A DNA stretch of 64,000 bases from Adineta ricciae. Taxonomy: Eukaryota; Rotifera; Eurotatoria; Adinetida; Adinetidae. Below are positions 1-11,795 of the stretch, in pieces; position 1 is the stretch's first letter; each line of letters begins with the position of its first letter. Location of the stretch: the NCBI GenBank assembly GCA_905250025.1, contig CAJNOJ010000237.1, positions 62,001 to 126,000 of the forward strand. Reading direction: 5' to 3'. Under the pieces are notes generated by a model that saw only the letters and a program-made list of their open reading frames with translations, was not told where the DNA came from and made no database searches. Both the position numbers and the translations under genes were made by a program.

Positions 1-130
1 TCATCGTGCGAATCATATGTACTTCTGTACCGGATATTAAGCCACGGTTTTTTTTCTCGACATCTGACTGTTTGAGCAAAATGACATCCATTTCTAACCA
101 GCGTTCGTTACTTGTTTGACTGCTTGCCAT
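1..130 (-). CDS. N-terminal exon of an unrecognised gene, cut by the window edge
   Basis: Read on the minus strand, an ATG at 130 opens a frame of 43 codons that stays open to the left edge. It begins MASSQTSNERWLEMDVILLK and continues with a lysine-rich, then neutral stretch. There is no signal peptide or known motif. The start was chosen because it is the first ATG of the open frame. I do not recognise the family. The product would be intracellular if this is coding. An alternative is a chance open frame, but the codon pattern resembles the neighbouring genes. Confidence 0.35.
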   Translation of the reverse strand, partial: MASSQTSNERWLEMDVILLKQSDVEKKNRGLISGTEVHMIRTM

Positions 131-856
131 ATTCTATGAAATTAAATCAAAAAACGTATTTGAATTGTGTATAAGAATAATGCGTTAGTCCTCCATCAGC
201 CTAGATCTGAATAACACATTTATAAGACATAGAGCTCATGTGCACTGCTTTTAACTTTACCGAAAGCTCCTAGATCTTTTGTAGAATACTTTGCTCAATT
301 ATGCAACAGATATTTTATCGTTCTATATATCAGATAATACTCATGATTTTATTCATTCACTTCGGTCATCTTGGTTATTCCTCTGTTGGGACCGCTCTTC
401 AACTTAAGTCATATCATACGACTTTTGATGAAGGCAATCCTCCCATTGTTTATCTTTCTCTTTGAATAAATTGGCTTTTAGTTCTTACAAGAACTCTTGT
501 TGAATGATCTAAATGAATCTTTTTATTTGAAATCGTAATGAAACTTTATATGAGAGAAAAAGAATCTTGTTTTCTCTGAAGTAAAGCGGGTAATCCACCA
601 TCGTAGTCATTCGATGATAGAAGTTAGAACAAACGTGCCGTTATTCGCAATAATCATCTTCTATATTCAGGTCTTGTCAAATCTCCTTTAAGTTGATACT
701 GAACTGTTTTCTATTTAATAAAGTCTATTTCTGTACAAAGAATAAGAGGAACCGTTCGTACTTTGTATCTTGTTTGGAAGGAGAAAGGATCGAACAAATC
801 GTACGTAGTGATGTGTTTATCTATCTATATATGTGTGTATTTTAATGACCAAACGT
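131..856. other. Intergenic, nothing recognised
   Basis: AT-rich sequence between two divergent genes. It contains no convincing open frame, RNA gene or repeat. It probably holds the promoters of the genes on either side. Confidence 0.5.
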
Positions 857-865
857 TATAAATAG
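857..865 (+). promoter_or_regulatory. Candidate TATA box
   Basis: TATAAATAG lies about 107 bases upstream of the ATG at 972. A start of transcription near 890 would leave a short 5' leader. A TTTTAG at about 936-941 could also be the acceptor of a leader intron. Confidence 0.4.
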
Positions 866-971
866 ACGGGAGACGAGAACATCAAGTACTTAGATGAATC
901 TTTTATCATACACCTATAAACGTTTTTCTTTTCTTTTAGATTTATTCGTCATTTTGACGGACAGTAAATAA

Positions 972-1454
972 ATGCAATCGATCGATTTCACTTTAGTCGT
1001 CGGTAATGAATGTGAGCATATATTATCCATTATGCGTGTAATAGACGAATCCGAAGTTCATCATGTTACATTAACAACTGTGTCTTGGATACCCGACAAT
1101 ACATATGTCTTCATCAATGATGCAATGCGACAACGACTTGATCTAGGCTTGAGGAAAGCATTACCATTAGACAACTTTAGTTCTTCTATGAGTGATATTG
1201 CTTTTCCTGATCGTTCTTATTCAACATGTCAACCGATTTTTTTTTCTCCTGACGCTTATAATGATGTTACTTTATCGTTTGCCACTCCTATTCTGATTCC
1301 TGATTTGCCTGTTGATATTGTAATAGGTACACAGCTTTTCAGTAAGTTCGGTCTTGTATGGAATTTACGTTTAAACCGTTGGTTAACTCGTAGAGAACAG
1401 CAAGAAGAAAGAGCGAGAGAAGCGAATCGAAATGCATATCGAAATCTTCTGTAG
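972..1454 (+). CDS. Small protein with retropepsin-like C-terminal half
   Basis: 160 codons. The ATG follows directly after an in-frame TAA, so this is a self-contained frame. Residues about 113-131 (DLPVDIVIGTQLFSKFGLVW) resemble the end of retroviral-type aspartyl proteases, where a hydrophobic strand leads to a (V/I)IG-x-(D/Q)-(W/F)L motif. The catalytic D-T/S-G of such proteases is not visible. The protein is therefore either the second half of a domesticated protease whose first exon I missed, or only a look-alike. The C-terminus is a charged helix rich in R, E and Q. There is no signal peptide, and no transposon genes are adjacent. Confidence 0.45.
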   Translation: MQSIDFTLVVGNECEHILSIMRVIDESEVHHVTLTTVSWIPDNTYVFINDAMRQRLDLGLRKALPLDNFSSSMSDIAFPDRSYSTCQPIFFSPDAYNDVTLSFATPILIPDLPVDIVIGTQLFSKFGLVWNLRLNRWLTRREQQEERAREANRNAYRNLL

Positions 1455-2333
1455 GAAGGATGGACAAAAATATTCAGCCGAAAAGACATTTGTTGAATTT
1501 GCGTCAGAAAGATGTGCCTATCAAAAAAAGTATCCAGTATTCCAATGTATATTTAGAGAAAACGAAAGATCGATTTGATTTGCTCTTCTTTTGTCATCAC
1601 TGCTAATTGACCACGAAAAGTAATTTCGATCATTATATCTGTAAATAGAAACGTTTCTTGTTCTTGTAATTCATCAACTGTTATCTTTTTGTTTTGTCTG
1701 TTTCATGTGTATTGTAATCTATACTTCTTCTATCGTATTAAATGGTGAGTTTAATTTCAAATATTGACCAATTTATAAAAAGTACATTCGGAAGTCATTT
1801 AATATATCCGATGATCTTTCAAATCTTTGACAATTTCTGAAAATAGTGCAAACAATTATAGGAAAACATGTACAACAACACCATCTTTTTACGTATGAGA
1901 AATTGATGCTTTACCAAAATAAGATTGACAACAAGAATATGCTTGGAGAAATATTCTAACCGATGCATCTACCTGTGACAAATACAATCTAACATCCTCA
2001 CAAAATTTCAGCGTCAGATGACCGATGGAAGAGTATCTTTGTTTTCGATTTAACACGAAAACACACACACACACACACCCATAATGTATCTAACAAAGAA
2101 TAAAATCCGTTTATTTTGTTTCTACCGACCTTTCTTTTCCAACAAACAAACGTCATCAAATCTATTTTTGTTCTTCTACCTATGTATTGTTTCACCAAAT
2201 CAATAGGTAAAATCCAATCGACCAACCACCTAAAAAGCAAGTTATGCTGTAGTACTCACATTATAACGCACGGGACAACAATATTCATCTGCTTCGCTCT
2301 TCTAGACACACGCTTATTTGTTTATCAATCGAA
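1455..2333. other. Intergenic with a CA microsatellite
   Basis: No supported gene. A short (AC)n run lies at about 2060-2078. The rest is AT-rich and probably holds the 3' end of the preceding gene and the promoter of the peroxiredoxin gene. Confidence 0.5.
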
Positions 2334-3278
2334 ATGTCATTGAGACTAGGCCAAAAATTTCCAAATTATACAGTTAAGACGACTGTCGGCGATAAAAAAA
2401 TACATCAATGGCTTGGTGATCAGTAATTTTCTTTTCATTTAAATATTCATTTCGTTCAATATGAAACTTTAGATGGGGTATTCTATTTTCTCATCCAGCA
2501 GATTACACACCGGTTTGTACCACTGAACTGGCGCGTGCGGCAAAACTTGCACCTGAATTCGCTAAACGAAATACAAAGCTCATCGGTTTATCCTGTGATA
2601 CAGTTGAACTTCATCGCGAATGGATAAAAGTACCTTTCATTCTTTCTTTTTCCTATCAATACTATTCTGCTATTGAAAGGATATTCATGCATATGCAGGC
2701 ATCACGGATCAATGTTCTGAACAGTTTCCGTTTCCAATTATCGACGACAGTGATCGCGCTTTAGCTACAAAGCTGGGCATGATCGATCCAGTTGAAACCG
2801 ATAACGAAGGTATAGCACTGACTGCTCGCTCTGTAAGTTTCTAAACACTTTTTCCGTCATCACTTACTACAAATTCGACCCTTTCAGGTATTTTATATTG
2901 GGCCAGACAAAAAAGTCAAGGCCATGCTTTTGTATCCGGCGACCAGTGGACGAAACTTCGAGTAATCAGGAATCTACAAATCCATTCTTTCATTCAATGC
3001 ATCCTTTCTTTATAGCGAAATCCTTCGACTCCTCGATTCACTCCAACTATCCGCCAAATTTCCAATTGCAACACCAGTCGACTGGAAGGTAATCTAAACA
3101 TCCTTACAACGAAACAACACTTTTTATCGATTCGCTTTCGCTATAGCCCGGCGATGAAGTTATGGTGCCACCGAACGTTAGTGAGAACACTATAAAGGAG
3201 AAACTGCCCAACGGAATTCAAGTCAAGTGTAATCTTCCGAGCGGAAAGGGTTACATTCGAACCACAACTCTACAATAA
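2334..3278 (+). CDS. PRDX6: 1-Cys peroxiredoxin (PRDX6 type)
   Basis: Six exons: 2334-2422, 2473-2629, 2680-2832, 2888-2961, 3016-3088 and 3147-3278. Every intron is GT...AG and 50-60 bases long, and the spliced frame gives 225 residues against 224 in the human protein. It reduces H2O2 and lipid hydroperoxides in the cytosol. The peroxidatic cysteine sits in DYTPVCTTE. Other family blocks are [15 protein letters not shown], the DPVETDNEG loop, [16 protein letters not shown] and [16 protein letters not shown]. The motif holding the phospholipase A2 serine of human PRDX6 (GDSWG) reads GDQWG, and its Gln codon is assembled across the first intron. Peroxidase activity should be intact, but the acidic PLA2 activity should be lost. 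Confidence 0.93.
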
Positions 3279-5472
3279 GAGACAATTTTTTTATTTTATT
3301 CAAAATTCGACGATTGTTAGCACATTTAATGACTGTCGCAATCTGCTCCCGCCTGTTTATTTAACAATAAAATCAAAGGCGAGGCTAGATGAACAGTTTT
3401 TCTCTGTGCTAGTTACGTTAAAGTAGCATCAATGGAAAAAAGCAATTAGACTGTTTGCACCACCCAGCGGAACTTTTTTAAAATACAATCTCGGCGCGAG
3501 GTGTGTGAACAGTGTGATCGCCATTTCCGTATTTCTATGAACAAGGTCTGATGGAAATAATAGCATATATGAAATCTTATCGGAGGGTACTGATCGACCA
3601 ACTTCGCTTCATTGATTATCGTCGAGCGAGGCAAGACGAACAGTGTCTCCCGTATAAGAATGAAATACTTCGACCTACTTGTCTAACTTGGATATTGCTG
3701 AATTGTGTAACTTGTTCATTGAGATACATGTCAATTTATATAAAGAGTATGACAAATATTCGTTTACCATTGGTTTATATGAAGGTCATTGTCATCTATT
3801 GGTTGAGTTCAAGGAATGACCCTTTATCCGGTCACTCTCTTCTTCTCCTTCTCTCACACTCTCTCTCTCTCTTGCTCCCATGCACGCGCATTGTTTTGTT
3901 GTTCTTTTGTCAAGGATATTCAATGAATAAGAAATTGTCTGACCGTTCACGACCGACGTGTATCGAAACAATAGAAAGAACATACGAGAATATTTGATCT
4001 CTCAGTGCTGAAAATCTTGTTGATGAAAACAAAGATTTTCTGTAAATCACACGTGAATGAATCTGGATGAACTGAGATATACGAAGACAAGTTCGTTTTG
4101 ATTTCAAATAAAAGTTAAACGTTGTTTGTCTATGAAAATATGAGACGGTTTTTGTCAATATTGACAGACGAAACTGGTGTCATTGATCGTATGCTAACAA
4201 AAAAAGAACATCTTTTAGGTAAATATGTTCACAACGATTTATATCGTTTGAAAGTTTATGTGAAGAAGTTGATTATCGTCTTTGATTGAACGCAGCGAAA
4301 ATGCATTGATTTCGTATTTGAAATAAAAAGCGAATTGGAGAGATGGCAATTAATGCACCATTTCAACGAGCGACTTATTGGCGTCATTATGTCAATATCA
4401 AATAGAGTTGTTCACAATTTCAAGTGTTTTCAATATCTTGTAGAGATAATCATTGATTATCGAATATTCTCTTGAAAATGTTAATATTTGAACTATCTAT
4501 TGAAACATTCCACGACGAAACAGATGTTTTTCATGTTTGTTATATTTTCGTTGCACAGCAGGAGATCTCCATCTTTTATTTTCGCACTTTTAATTTAGCA
4601 CATGCTGTTAAATGAATAGGAAAATGATTGTGATCATCTATTCACACGGTAGACATACATTCAATGCGTGACAATCAATATCAAACAATAGATTCTGGAA
4701 GCAAATAAGATTATTTCTTTCATTTAGAAATATATTTAATCTACTTTATAAGTTCGATTGGATTTGTTTTTCGTCGAGAGAGATTCGTTTGTATGCAATT
4801 TCCTATTTAGTTATTCAATCTTCGATGCAGCTTCACTTCGATAAAATAGAATTGTTTTGTAATTTAAAAGTATTCATATGAAACCTATCGATGATTAACC
4901 AGTATTCAATGACGTTCACGTCAAGAATAAATAAATACCCCTGGATCAACAGAATGTGAATCGAAGCAGGTATCAATCGTATTCCAAACCACAAGAAAAT
5001 TTCGATTTTCAGTAGTATCGCAATTGTTCACCTATAGCGCAACAGTCTTACATGACACTGAATTGAAACGTTAGAATAGTTAACACATTGAACGAGATCT
5101 GTTACTTTGGACTACCCAATGAGTTCAAAAAGAATGATCAGCGCAAGAAAAGAACATTTTGTTTTGCGAAAGATATAATCACTTCAAGTATTTCAAAACC
5201 TAAATCGTATTCATCTCTAATAGATCATTGAAATATGAAAAGCAATATTTAATAAGTACAAATATAAAATGAAGCATTACACAATGCCATTTTTGATATC
5301 AATGGCTTGACCTGCTTCACAAACAGACTGAACGAACAAATTGCCTTAAAAGATGAGTTCAGTCGCAATACAACAATGATGACATTGATATAACCTTCTA
5401 TGACGACAAAAAAGCGATGTAGACACATAAATATATTTTATTCGTGTCTGAGCAACTCACTTCTTGTTCATT
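3279..5472. other. Long intergenic stretch
   Basis: About 2.2 kb with only short open frames that lack gene-like structure. A CT-rich simple repeat lies at about 3835-3880. I see no RNA gene, transposon end or promoter worth calling. Confidence 0.5.
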
Positions 5473-7543
5473 ATGATGCCATCAAAGATGAATCTTTTAT
5501 CTTTGCCAAATGAAATGTTACTTTTGATTCTAAAGAATTTGAACAATATTGACGTTCTTTATTCTTTATTTGGTATTAACAATGAACGATTAAATCTTCT
5601 CGTTCAAGAAAATATTTTCACCAACAGTCTGAATTTTTCATCAATTAATGATATTTGTTTAATCGATCGATTTTATAACGATATCTTACCCAAAATTCAT
5701 CACCATGTGAAATCTTTGGCGTTTAATCCATTATCAATGCAACGTATCNNNNNNNNNNNNNNNNNNNNNNNNNNNNNNNNNNNNNNNNNTTTGGTATTAA
5801 CAATGAACGATTAAATCTTCTCGTTCAAGAAAATATTTTCACCAACAGTCTGAATTTTTCATCAATTAATGATATTTGTTTAATCGATCGATTTTATAAC
5901 GATATCTTACCCAAAATTCATCACCATGTGAAATCTTTGGCGTTTAATCCATTATCAATGCAACGTATCTTAGTTCTTGCAGATTATCCCAATTTAAATC
6001 AACTGAAAATTGTTCATTTTCGACAAGAACTTGTTCTAAATTACTTCAAGAGTAAATATTCTATTTAAGACAACGGACATGCGATTGAAATGTGTTTTGT
6101 TGACTAATTTTAGATGAATCATTATTTAAATCAAGCCTTCGGCGACAAATTACAAATCTGGTCCTTGTTAGTGATGACAAAAATGATCAAATAGATTCAT
6201 TGAAAGATTATACAAGAAGCGTATATGGATATATGTTGAAATTTTTTGAGAATTTGAAAGAGTTCACTATGATAAAGTCGGTTGTTCCGTATCCACGTTT
6301 ATCGCTTTATGATTTCTTACCAAATTTGTTTTCCTCTTCAACTCTCACAGATTTATGTATCAATGTGGCAAATTTCGATGATTGTCTTTGTTTACTTGAT
6401 GGTCGACTCAAGCAATTATCAAATTTATCAGTTAATATCGATTCTATGGAAAAATCGAGAATTATCTACAAAACGGTGAGTTTCATAAGTGTTCAAGGTT
6501 AAAGTTCGACTGAATTACAAAGATATAATTACTTTCAATTTGAAACGAATCGACGCAATGTCGGTTGGAAATCCTTGTCATCTGGGATATGTTTTATGCA
6601 CAATCTGAGGTTCGTCGTGTAGTATAGAGAAAATCATAGCACTGCTGAATTAATCTTATCGAACACTGGAAAAACATTTATTTATTGATTGTAGAATAAT
6701 TTACCAAATCTGAAGTGTTTTTCTTTGAAATCGTTCAATCGATTGAAAGAATTCGATGTCATAGTATCATTACTTCGTCGAATGATAAATCTGGAAAAAC
6801 TATCGTTATATCTTCGTGTGAAATGTCACCACCAACCAATAAATGGTGCTCATCTGATAGATCCTCTTAACCACATGCCAAAACTTGATTCATTTACTTT
6901 TTATATCGGATCTTCTGTCGAAACATTCGATTTTTCGCCGAAATTATCTAATGCAAGCATCCAACAAACCTTAACACACATACGAGAAGATTGTGTGAGC
7001 AATATTCATTATCTTACTGATAATAACGCTGTATGTCATATCTTCTCAGTTCCATTTCTCTTTGATCATCTTGAAGATCTTGGTAATGGATTTGCAAATA
7101 TCAGCTTTCCTTATGTTACGTTTTTAATCATCGCCGATTGCAATAGTTTTGAACATGAATTTTTTGTCAGAATTGGTCGTTCATTCCCATTATTGACATA
7201 TTTACGTATTTTCAATATGAAGGACCAATTATCAAATAATTGGAACGGATTGTCATATGAAAAAGTTCAATCAAATTCGACCGTCGAATATCCTCATTTG
7301 ACTTCACTTGATGTTCGATATTCGAGTAGAGATTATCTTGAACAATTTCTCAACGAATCAAAAGCATATGCCCCATTCCTGACAAACTTGGCTACGTTTG
7401 CTTTTTATTTGAAACATGTAACAGAGAACTTTACAAGACAAGAAACACGTCGCAATTGTAAGAAGATAAAACAACTGTTAACGTCAGGATTTGTTGAACG
7501 TTCAACTGACTTTTTTCGTTATTTTCCATCAGTTGAGATGTAA
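5473..7543 (+). CDS. F-box / LRR-like protein, interrupted by an assembly gap
   Basis: The N-terminus has an F-box (LPNEMLLLILKNLNNIDVLY, about residues 11-30), the Skp1-binding module of SCF ubiquitin ligases. It is followed by irregular leucine-rich segments typical of the bdelloid F-box family. Exons: 5473-5748, continued at 5970-6051 once the duplicated contig end is removed, then 6114-6475 and 6695-7543. Introns are 62 and 219 bases and phases are consistent. The corrected length would be 522 residues. As assembled, 41 Ns and a second copy of 180 bases interrupt the first exon. The earlier TTG in frame is not a start; ATG 5473 is used. The substrate is unknown; a role as a ubiquitin-ligase adaptor is inferred from the F-box alone. 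Confidence 0.75.
5569..5969. repeat. 180-base exact duplicate across a 41-N gap (assembly join)
   Basis: Bases 5569-5748 and 5790-5969 are the same sequence, separated only by Ns at 5749-5789. Exact identity, the position at the gap, and restoration of the reading frame when one copy is removed all point to overlapping contig ends that were not merged, not to a biological repeat. Confidence 0.85.
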
Positions 7544-7861
7544 TCTTCCTTCATAAATGTAATAAAAAAAATATAAAAATGTTTCTCTCAATTGTGTTAA
7601 ACGTATCTCGCTTGATGACACAAACATTGTGAATCTCTTNTAACAGAGAACTTTACAAGACAAGAAACACGTCGCAATTGTAAGAAGATAAAACAACTGT
7701 TAACGTCAGGATTTGTTGAACGTTCAACTGACTTTTTTCGTTATTTTCCATCAGTTGAGATGTAATCTTCCTTCATAAATGTAATAAAAAAAATATAAAA
7801 ATGTTTCTCTCAATTGTGTTAAACGTATCTCGCTTGATGACACAAACATTGTGAATCTCTT
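7419..7861. repeat. 221-base exact duplicate around a single N (assembly join)
   Basis: Bases 7419-7639 and 7641-7861 are the same and are separated by one N at 7640. The copied segment holds the last codons and 3' flank of the F-box gene. The second copy is an unmerged overlap, so the 3' end of the gene should not be counted twice. Confidence 0.85.
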
Positions 7862-8443
7862 ACTTCAAAATTTTAATTTGTTCCAATGTGCGATATGAAT
7901 TCCTAATTTTCTTATACTTCATCGTCGAAGTTCAGGACTTTTACCCATGTGTTGAAGCATCAGTAGTGGTCACTTTATCTGAGAATAAATCGATGTTTAA
8001 TTGCATATGTGTGGGATGGGATAAAAATCATCCACTTTTATTGTAGTAGACAAAGAGTTAAGGATATCTTTCAAGACCGAACCGACAGATGTCGCTCTCG
8101 TACAAACAGTGAAATGAAATTATTTAATAATTGCAGCAATTAAATAATTATAAATATTGAAAAAATATTTTTCTGAGGAAGATTTGCAAGAAAATCGAAA
8201 TAATTACTAATGATCAATAAATGATTATTAAGATGACTCATCGAGTGAAAAATATTTATTACTTTATTTCGTTGTTATGATTGGTAAATAAATCACAAGA
8301 ATATTTTTGTCCTAATAGTAAGGGAGAACATCATGTGAATACGATAAATGAAACAAATGACGAACCTTGATTTAGTTGAATACGTCTGAAAAACAAATTA
8401 CTATTTTTTTTCTCGTGATTTTTAGAAGGAGCAAAAAAGAAAC
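7862..8443. other. Intergenic, AT-rich
   Basis: No supported gene. It contains AT-rich runs near 8110-8280 with repeated ATTATT/AATAAT words. A TTTTTAG acceptor-like site lies at about 8420-8425, just before the next ATG, which may mark a leader intron. Confidence 0.45.
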
Positions 8444-9340
8444 ATGGTTGAAGTTAAATTATGTATTATAAAATTAGACGGTGCAAGTGAATATCGCCGA
8501 ATCGGTATTCCATTACTAACTGCTTCCACGGATATTTTGTCAATCTTACGTGAAAAACTTTCGCAATTCTTTCCGGAATTGATGTCTCAGAAAAGTGGAA
8601 TTCATCTGGAATTTCAATACGAAGGTAAACGAAAACGAAAAGCATCTCATTCTTTTGAGACATTTTCTCTTCTTTAGATGATATTCGTGGTCTTGTATTA
8701 GCAACAAACTCCGATGGGATAAACGAAGCTGCACGTGATCAGGCATCACGTCAACAATTACTTCGAGTTTTCGTTAAGTTTATCAAAGACGATGTTCCAC
8801 CGTTGAAACTTCTTCCACCAAAGCACGTTGGAGTTATTTGTGATGGTTCGTCAACTTTGTTTTCCTTAAACTTGTTATTCATTGACTTGAGTAGGTTGTA
8901 ATCGTTCGCCCATAATTGGTGTTCGTTACAAATGTCTCGAATGTTTTGATTATGATCTATGCGAATCATGTGCCGATAGACAATTGATTCATAATCATCA
9001 TGTTATGGCGAAAATACGAACACCTCATCAGGTAAAGTTTATTTTCTCTTTGCAACGATGACCTTTTTCTAAACAAAATGTCGAATAGATTGACGTCGTT
9101 CGTAAACTCTGTTCATCGACTCGACCAAATTTACCCGAATTAATGATTAATCAACCGACTGATATTGAGAAAACAAAATATTACAATACCAATGCAACTC
9201 AAACATCTATGATTGAAGATAAAGAAGAACCAATTGCTGATGATATGGAAATCATCTCGGCGAACGCTATTCAAGACGATTTTGTTCAATTAGATTTGAA
9301 TGAATGTACCGAACAACAACACATTGCAAAAGTTCGTTGA
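8444..9340 (+). CDS. SQSTM1: p62/sequestosome-like autophagy receptor (PB1-ZZ-LIR, no UBA)
   Basis: Exons 8444-8624, 8678-8845, 8895-9031 and 9089-9340 give 245 residues. Residues 1-95 form a PB1-like domain with basic residues in the first strand (KLCIIK, then YRRIGIP). Residues about 112-162 are a ZZ zinc finger with the p62 hallmark VICDGCN, then YKCLEC, YDLCESC and a HNHH end. A canonical LC3-interacting motif, DDFVQL, has its core at F227-L230 behind two acidic residues. In p62, PB1 polymerises, ZZ binds N-degrons and RIP1, LIR binds LC3/GABARAP, and a C-terminal UBA binds ubiquitin. The UBA is absent. The last intron is uncertain: a GTTCG donor at 9332 with an acceptor before about 9382 would change the tail from KVR to KVKEQ. 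Confidence 0.82.
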
Positions 9341-10463
9341 CTTCCCTTGAAATTCTTCAGGATTTCTATTCTTTATTTCAGGTCAAGGAACAGTAAACTC
9401 GAAAATTCTCATAACAAACAGTGCCAGTGACAGTTTTTCTCTTTTTCTATAGTCTCGATCTCTGTATTTATCGTCGTAGTTTATTTTCCCAGTGACGCTT
9501 CGATTTCTTATGTGTTTTATTCAAGAGATGTTTGCCGTTTTTCTGCTTCTTCATCTATCTTTCGACGTTCTTTTTTTTCGTGTAAATACAAATGTTCGTT
9601 TTCTCTCGTTCTTCTATTCATTGAAATGCACATATATATTTGTAAATACCTTCAACTGCACTGTTCATGTATTTTTTCAATGTCAATCACGAAAACGAAC
9701 TCGACAAAGTGAGAATGTTTGAAAGACTCATTGAACTTAACAAAGAATAGGAGAAACAGGAAGGAAGTTTTCTTGAAAAAACTTCGATTCCGGGAAACAA
9801 GTCATGAAAGAGGAGATTTTACGCAAAATGCTTCGAAGAAAACTTTGCATAATCAAGAACTTCTACTCGGCGTGGTTTCTAATGAGAAACTTGCTGGATA
9901 ATTTTGTAAAAACAAAGAAAACAACGCCTTCGAAAGCTCTTTTTTAAATGAATGAGTCCTGAGGATTGTTCTTTGACTTTGAACAATGTTTCTGTTTTGA
10001 GAAAAAGAAGCTTGGAGGTAATGCTAATCGTTTGTTAATCTAAAAAAGAAGTATTAAAACACCGTGTATCCGATTGTACTGATATGACTTTTCCATTGAG
10101 TAGCTAACACAAAGGATTTTCTTAAATAAAACAATTTTTCATTGGTTGTGAGCTTTTTCCTTCGTCTCAGTTTTCTCAGAGATGTAGAATAATAAAAATG
10201 GCGATGTTGAGCTTCATTTTTTAGTCATACATCGAGATCTTAGATACACCGATTTATATTGAATAAGAACTTTCTAGAAGATGAATCGAATATCGAATTC
10301 AGTATGAAAATGCGTATAAAATATCTTAAAAATAGTTTCATAGGACTTCTCGTGTCATTGAGGAAAGCTTGGAGGTGAAGGTTAGTATTTTACAACATTT
10401 TTTATCTGATTTTATTAATTTTTTAGACGAGATGAAGACTAGAAAAATTTGCCACGAATCCGA
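9341..10463. other. Intergenic, nothing recognised
   Basis: Open frames here (about 9492-9901) are short, overlap in several frames and have no domain. The words AGCTTGGAGGT recur at about 10009 and 10368, suggesting a small degenerate duplication upstream of the GPCR. No UBA-coding exon for the preceding gene could be found. Confidence 0.45.
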
Positions 10464-10470
10464 TATAAAT
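10464..10470 (+). promoter_or_regulatory. Candidate TATA box of the GPCR gene
   Basis: TATAAAT lies 84 bases upstream of the ATG at 10548, a spacing that fits a short leader. Confidence 0.4.
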
Positions 10471-10547
10471 AATAGAGTGGAGGAAGGAAATACACTTTCA
10501 GTTTAACAAAGAAGATTTTTGTATTTAGAATCTGGATTTTGATTACA

Positions 10548-11732
10548 ATGGTGACAAACAATCAACACATGTCAATTATTCTTCAAAGCATCGATACTTT
10601 CAGTCATCGAGTACAAGTTACTGACAGTTTATGTTGGTTTTTGATTGTTTTAGGAGTTTTGGGTAATTTATTTGGTCTTCTTATATTCTGTTCGTCTCAA
10701 CAAGCATGGCGAATATCGACCATTTATGTTTATTTGGCAAGTTCAACTTCTATTATCAATCTTTTTTGTGCAATTCGATATGCACTCATTTTACATTCGA
10801 AATCACGAATATTTATCAATAATTTAGTTGGATATTCCTGGTATGCGTGTAAAATCTATGAAATGGCGTTTTCATTTCGTGTTATTTCATCGTGGATAAC
10901 ACTTTTCTGGATGTTCGAACGTTTAATTTGCATTTCCGACCGATTACGAACCTTATTTCATCGATGGAACACAAGTCAATTGAAAATTGCTATCCCACTT
11001 GTCATTCTCAGTTTTATTCTGATCGGTACACTTGCTCCTTCTGTTTATATCTATCAACCACAAACTATCGAGTAAGAAAAGCGACCTTTTCCCACCGAAC
11101 ATCGATTTGTTGTCTTTAGAAATGAATCAACAAGTAATACAAGTCGAGATTTGATTCATTATTATTGTGGTCTCAGTTCGAATGCTTCATTAAAATGGAA
11201 AAAATATTTCTTTGAAGTACGCCTAGGTTTCAACCACCACACAGTCCGCTGTTTTTTCTCGGAATTGTTTCCAGCTGTTGCCATCGTTGCGTTCAACATT
11301 TGTATTCTATATAGCATTTACCAAACAACCCGTCAATTGAAACGAACAAGTGAACATAAAATGTCGAAGAAACGAAGAAAAGTGACGTCATGGATGAATC
11401 TTATCTTAATTCTTCACTCTAGTCTTTTTCTTTTCTCACTTTTCTCGCATATTGCTGGACACATTATGACAGTTGAAGCACATGAGACTTGGTGGGTTTT
11501 ATTATCCGTTTTAGGCAATTGTTCGTTGAATTTCTACATTTATTGTTTATCCGGAAGACATTTTCGATGGAAAACTGTTCGTTTAATTAAATTCTTCTTC
11601 TTTCGAATCATTTATCAAATTGAAATCTGGGAACGACAATGGAAAGAACGACAACGCAACTTCAGACATCGTGAAAATTATCCATTGAAAACTGGACTAA
11701 GATTAATTCCAATGAATTCTTCGTCTGTATAA
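10548..11732 (+). CDS. Class A-like G protein-coupled receptor
   Basis: Two exons, 10548-11071 and 11120-11732, with a 48-base intron at the second extracellular loop. Seven hydrophobic helices are visible. TM1 contains the GNLFGLLIF block (the class A G-N). TM3 ends in MFERLI, an E-R form of the DRY switch. TM5 and TM6 are separated by a basic loop (KMSKKRRKV). TM7 ends in NFYIYCLSG, a variant of NPxxY, followed by a basic tail. This pattern matches the large set of divergent FMRFamide/neuropeptide-like receptors in rotifers. The ligand cannot be told from sequence. An upstream in-frame TTG was rejected in favour of ATG 10548. It converges on the nucleoredoxin gene, with only 63 bases between stops. 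Confidence 0.8.
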
Positions 11733-11795
11733 AGTGAAACTTGTTTATTAGGAAAAGAGAATTTCATGGAAAAAAAGAGCTGATCAGTTTCGAGT

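Noticed and set aside
972..1454. Retrotransposon gag-pol fragment
   Set aside because: Only a retropepsin-like tail is visible, with no reverse transcriptase, integrase or LTR nearby.
3551..3997. 148-codon open frame
   Set aside because: Low-complexity CT-rich content, no domain, no splice structure, and an equally open frame on the other strand.
5569..5969. Exon duplication inside the F-box gene
   Set aside because: Exact identity, a gap of Ns between copies and frame restoration on removal indicate unmerged contig ends.
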